A stretch of DNA of 64,000 nucleotides, taken from NCBI GenBank assembly GCA_963978895.1, contig OZ022247.1:14054812-14118811 (forward strand), written 5' to 3'. Each line of letters starts with the position of its first letter. Position 1 is the stretch's first letter. The notes beneath the pieces are model-generated. The model searched no databases, was not told where the DNA came from, and saw only the letters and a list, made by a program, of their open reading frames with translations. The stretch is from Erpobdella octoculata (taxonomy: Eukaryota > Annelida > Clitellata > Hirudinida > Erpobdellidae). The position numbers and the translations under genes were made by a program. Of the stretch, positions 9,896 through 64,000 are shown one piece after another.

Positions 9896-12393
9896 GAACA
9901 GAACCACACGCGTCACTAGAGGGGCCAGAAACAGCAAGTGGCTCGGGCTCATCATCCTTAACTTCATCATCAATGTCACAAACAAGGCCATGCACATTAC
10001 TCAAGCAATCTCCAGATTCATCAGAAAGCGGAGGTGGAGATACCTGCGCTGATGGGTGTACGTCTTGTCGTAGTGCCGGTAGTGCCTGGTGAACCTCAGA
10101 TTTCGAACTCTTGACGCAGAGAACAGATAAATTTGTAAAAGAGGAACAACCAGTAGCATCACCGATAGAGGGAGCTGACACACAAGGAATCTTATTGTTT
10201 CCAGAGTTATTGGTAGAAGTTGTACTTGATGTTTGACGTATGGAAAAGTGGATTGAGTTATTATTGAACAAACGTAGTATTCGTCCAAAATGGTCGTCTT
10301 GTACATTTATTCCAGGTTTATTTTGAACAATATGGAGGGCCTCTAAGATTTTTAGACGATAAGGATCAGGTTCACGATTGAGCACGACAGTGTTGTCATC
10401 GAGAATTTGTCTTGTAAGCTTTTGGTTGTGTGCAGTTCTGAAGTGGGCTAAAATGCTTCCACCTTGAGTATGCATAGTGAGGCGTCTGGAGAGAGCCGTA
10501 CGTGTATGCCCGATGTAAGTTTCTATGTTCTTATGGGAGTAGGGACAAGTAAATTTGTAAACGACGTTTGCTTGTTGTAAATAGTTGGAATGATGACGAC
10601 TGTTGCGCATTATCATTGTATGCGATTTTCTGTCGTTATAATAAATGTTAAAGTTCAGCTTCTGTGTCAGACGGTCTTTCACCTTGACGTTTTCTATAAT
10701 TATATCACGGATAATTTTTTCATCAAGTTTGTAACGATCATGCATCTGCGCACAGTAACGAATGCTGATTGTTTCAATCTCTGGTTGACTATCAATAAGG
10801 TGAGAGTTGGTTCTTTTTTTGGCTAAGAAGGTGTTTAAGACTTTATCAATCATGGTGTTGGTGTAGTTGTTATCAATGAGAAGGACTTTGATGCGTTCAA
10901 CTTCAGCATTGAATTTTATCCAATCATCAGATATTTCATAAGCCCTAGATATTAAGTTGCAAATAACTCCTTCCTTGTATCTATCAGGGCAGTAACCAGC
11001 ACCATTCATACATACATCCTCATTAGTCGGTTTCACGTAAACTTCGTATGTAAGACCGGATGCAGCCTGAGTAACGAGGACGTCGAGGAAGGCGAGTCGC
11101 TGTTGAATGTCACTATGTTCGACCGTAAACTTCAACACAGAATTTTTCTGAAAAGTAATTTTCACCTCTTCTAATTGAGCGGAATTCTGACATATGAGAA
11201 AAATGTCATCAACATATCGAGTATACAGAACTGGTTTATCTATCTCGCCAAATGAAATCTTTTCTAAATGTCCCATGTAGAAGTTGGCAAAGACAGGCCC
11301 AAGTGGGGAGCCCATAGCAACTCCGTCAATCTGCAAAAACAACTGGCCACGGGGTGTCTGAAGGGCAACTCCTTGGTGCACAGACGAAGTAGCTCTGCCA
11401 TTGTTGCTTCGGGGATTGTTGGAGGACGTGAAGTTTCGACGTGGTACACGTATTTCAAGATTATGTCTATGATCTCATCAGTGGGAACGTTGGTAAACAG
11501 GCTAGTAACGTCGAGGGAAGCCATTATACCACATACATCGCGGTGACCCTTGATGAGATTAACAAACTCGAATGAAGATTTGACAGTGTGTTGAGTTGGA
11601 CAATATGGAGAAATTACTGTAACAAGGAATTTTGCTAGATTAAAAGTAGGCGTAGGACATTGAGATATTATTGGTCGAAGAGGATTGCCTGTTTTGTGTG
11701 TTTTTACGTTTCCGTAAATATACCCTGGAGAGAATTCACCAATTATTTGTTGTAAAGTGCATTTTGGATCCTTAGCAAGGATGCCAGCAATAAGTTTATT
11801 AGCTTTAGTTTTAATATGAATTGTGGGGTCTCTGGAAATTTTTCGAAACTTTGACGAATCGGATACAATTTCATTAAGTTTACTAAGGTAGTCATCCTTA
11901 TCCAGGATAACGTAAGAATTTGATTTATCGGACTTTCGAATTATTATACTGGAATTGTTTTTCAAAGATGCTGCTGCGTTGAGTAGTTCACGGGCCATTC
12001 TTTTACTCAGGTTTCGATGCTTTAAACCTTCAGCTTTCAACAGTGCAGACAAACGATTGCTAACAGACAGTTTACCCTCAACAGCAAATAAGTCAATCTG
12101 GTGATATAACATTTCAAGTTCAACTTGCTTTTTAATTTGACTGTATTTTCCTGGTACATGACAATTGTACCCAAGCTGAAGAAACTTTACTTCATTCTCG
12201 GTGGGAATGTATCTCGAAAGATTAACGAAATGTTTAACATCATTTTTTAGTAGAAAACTGCCTCCATACAGATTGGAGAGCTTATTTAGAATTATGGATT
12301 TTTTCCGTGCATCACACCTTTCTATTGCTTTATTGATGTTTTGTTCGAAGAGCTGTTTATGCTCATTATCAAAAATATCAGAACACAGTATAC

Positions 12394-12396
<3 letters not shown>
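9741..12396 (-). pseudogene. Penelope-like retroelement polyprotein (RT plus GIY-YIG endonuclease), frameshifted
   Basis: The - strand frame from about 12396 carries the N-terminal RT region (GYIYGNVKTHKTGNPLRPII; DVTSLFTNVP). Near 11380 it shifts by one base to a 546-codon frame. That frame has GVAMGSPLGPVFAN, the catalytic YVDD (11205-11216), a connector, then a GIY-YIG domain of Penelope type ([25 protein letters not shown], His and Cys ligands). This architecture is specific to endonuclease-bearing PLEs. Apart from the single frameshift it is well preserved. The body is bounded on the right by (TA)n (12399-12426) and a tRNA-derived SINE. Its missing N-terminal piece lies downstream at 9031-9232. 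Confidence 0.9.
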
Positions 12397-12426
<30 letters not shown>

Positions 12427-12428
<2 letters not shown>

Positions 12429-12518
12429 ACTCTACTAGGAATCGAACCCACGTGTCTACGGCAACACCGCCTCGCCTAAATGCAAGCGCTCTTACCAACT
12501 GAGCCACCGACCATCCCC
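12427..12518 (-). mobile_element. tRNA-derived SINE head (family T1)
   Basis: On the - strand: A-box-like TGGCTCAGTTGG, then GCGAGGCGGTGTTGCCG, then B-box-like GGTTCGATTC. Copies occur at 45966-46145 (-), 47757-47850 (+), 59812-59993 (-) and 60051-60143 (+). Acceptor and T stems do not pair fully, so this is a repeat, not a functional tRNA gene. A flanking piece 'agtctttcggagctactta' (from 12541) recurs near 60020. Confidence 0.8.
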
Positions 12519-12739
12519 CAAAAAAAGGATGGCTAGAAGTCTCAGTCTTTCGGAGCTACTTAACATTAGACTACGACTATGATAGGTTCAGAACTCCTTA
12601 CTTCGGCTCGACAGCTTAGTCTGCTGCCAGATAGATAATCTATATATATATATATATAAACAAACGACTACTTGTGAAATGGAAATCAACTGAATTATCA
12701 ACATACATAATTTCATATGTCTGTATATATGTATGCATG

Positions 12740-12925
12740 TCTGTATCTATGTATGTATGTATGTATGTATGTATGTATGTATGTATGTATGTATGTATGT
12801 ATGTATGTATGTATGTATGTATGTATGTATGTATGTATGTATGTATGTATGTATGTATGTATGTATGTATGTATGTATGTATGTATGTATGTATGTATGT
12901 ATGTATGTATGTGTGTATGTATGTT
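12740..12925. repeat. (ATGT)n microsatellite
   Basis: About 46 nearly perfect tetranucleotide units. Tyr-Val-Cys-Met frames here come from the repeat. A short (TA)n lies at 12640-12658. Confidence 0.95.
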
Positions 12926-13499
12926 AGCAATTTCGCATAATGCAGCCGCTGTGGTAGTCAGCAGTTAATCAAATGGGTGCGAACATGCATGTAATAAAAG
13001 TTTTTATGCAATAGTACAGTGTCAGCCCTATATTAAAAATGTGTCCTACGCTTATTATGCAAGAGGTTATCCGATTAGATCAAACGTTTGCTGGATTCAG
13101 TATTCAAAAGAAAAAAGATATTGAAGCTGTTTTACGAAGGCATGGCATGTAATGAAGTGATTTCAATTTGCTTGAATCAGGTTCGATCCAAAGCATTGAA
13201 CATTTCTTCTATATTACCGATCAAGTAGAGCAACCACATTGTCTAATTACATCTTTAATTATTTATTAAAAACTGTTATTTTTGATGGAGTATTTCTAGT
13301 TTTTTAAATAAATGGGCTGAAAAACAGTTTTTATTTTAGCTGATTATGATTGTTCTATTCAAAGTTTTCCAGCAACAAACATTTCACTGCTTATTTTGTT
13401 TTTTTTGTTCAATTTTCTAAATACATTTTCATTTCAAATCTTTTTTATATGAAATCTCGTCCATCATTCAAGATCATATTTTTTGTATTTATATTCCAG
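12926..13499. other. Unassigned stretch before the first certain PLAT exon
   Basis: AT-rich, presumably intronic. No domain or repeat recognised. A short open segment near 13060-13150 could not be linked to any splice pattern. Confidence 0.4.
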
Positions 13500-63449
<49,950 letters not shown>

Positions 63450-64000
63450 AGTACTGAAAATATGACCAAGCAGAACATTTTACATGTTTTTTTTTATTTC
63501 AGCCTAGATTATCATGTTTGTACATATTTTAAATCCTTTAATCATGTGTGCTTATTTCTATTTTAAATAATTCAGGTTTATTTATTTATTTTTTAAACCA
63601 GAATAGCTTGATAATTTGACTTTTCTAGAAATTTTTGTTTTGTAGTTTCTGTCTGTAATATTTTATGATGATTGATTACAAAATTACAAGCAAGAAGCAA
63701 TGCTGGGTAAGGTTTTGTAGCCAAAAGGCTGAAAATGTTTTGCGGGGCCCCATTATACACTGATGTTGAGCATATAGTAGCGGTAAGTAGCTTACACTTA
63801 CACTACAATAAACCATCTATCAGCTCAGTGATGCAACCATCTTTTCAAAACACAACTCCTAAACTATTTGTCCGTATATTGACAATACTAAACGCTACAC
63901 AACGGATTTAGGTTATGGTAAACTGACCGTTCGCTGGCAGCTTTTGAGGCGCACTTTAAAGGAATCCCGTATGATCTAGAACTCTTACTAAAGTTTCAAA
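63450..64000 (+). other. 3' UTR and downstream flank
   Basis: T-rich sequence. The first canonical AATAAA is at 63807-63812, a plausible but unproven polyadenylation signal. Nothing else recognised. Confidence 0.4.

Noticed and set aside
12427..12518. Functional tRNA gene
   Set aside because: A and B boxes are present, but the T and acceptor stems do not pair and five dispersed copies with a shared 3' body exist, so it is a SINE.
12740..12925. Open frames of Tyr-Val-Cys-Met or Ile-His-Thr repeats
   Set aside because: Artefacts of tetranucleotide microsatellites; the same applies to 53551-54505 and 16204-16479.

Overview
The window is an AT-rich animal nuclear sequence. The evidence is a host gene with GT-AG introns, RNA-polymerase-III-type tRNA-derived SINEs, very long (TA)n arrays, and many retrotransposons and DNA transposons. 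I cannot name the species. The host protein is a LOXHD1-like string of PLAT domains, which with the transposon mix points to an invertebrate metazoan.

The main host gene lies on the + strand and runs across most of the window. I reconstructed 23 exons between 13500 and 63449. Splice phases agree at every junction, and the exons sum to 3795 nt (1264 codons plus stop). They encode eight consecutive PLAT domains that resemble the N-terminal half of LOXHD1, the stereocilia/ciliary PLAT-repeat protein. The 5' end is unresolved; a possible upstream exon is at 127-266. Exons 1-22 lie in 13500-35320. The last exon (63302-63449) comes after a 28 kb intron that is almost entirely nested transposons.

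A second host-like coding region is on the - strand at 1823-3604: an intron-free 593-codon ORF matching the RRM, SURP and CID core of the spliceosomal protein U2SURP/SR140. It lacks the C-terminal RS-rich part and is best read as a retrocopy.

The rest is mobile DNA. There are at least six hAT-type elements (five with exact 8-bp target duplications), at least three Helitron 3'-end families (TC...CTAG in A/T targets, 3' hairpins) and two broken Gypsy LTR elements. Non-LTR elements include CR1/Jockey-like pieces and one with an R2-type restriction-like endonuclease. There are Penelope-like elements (PLEs) with GIY-YIG domains, tRNA-derived SINEs, a 356-bp tRNA-like tandem array, and a 2.4 kb foldback element with a PHD-finger mini-ORF at its centre.

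The most notable non-coding signals are three hammerhead-ribozyme-like motifs attached to PLE sequence (9191-9232 -, 48971-49012 +, 57330-57372 -). Two keep all three stems. The third is joined to a (TA)n array at the predicted self-cleavage position. Both coding PLE copies are circularly permuted and bounded by (TA)n.
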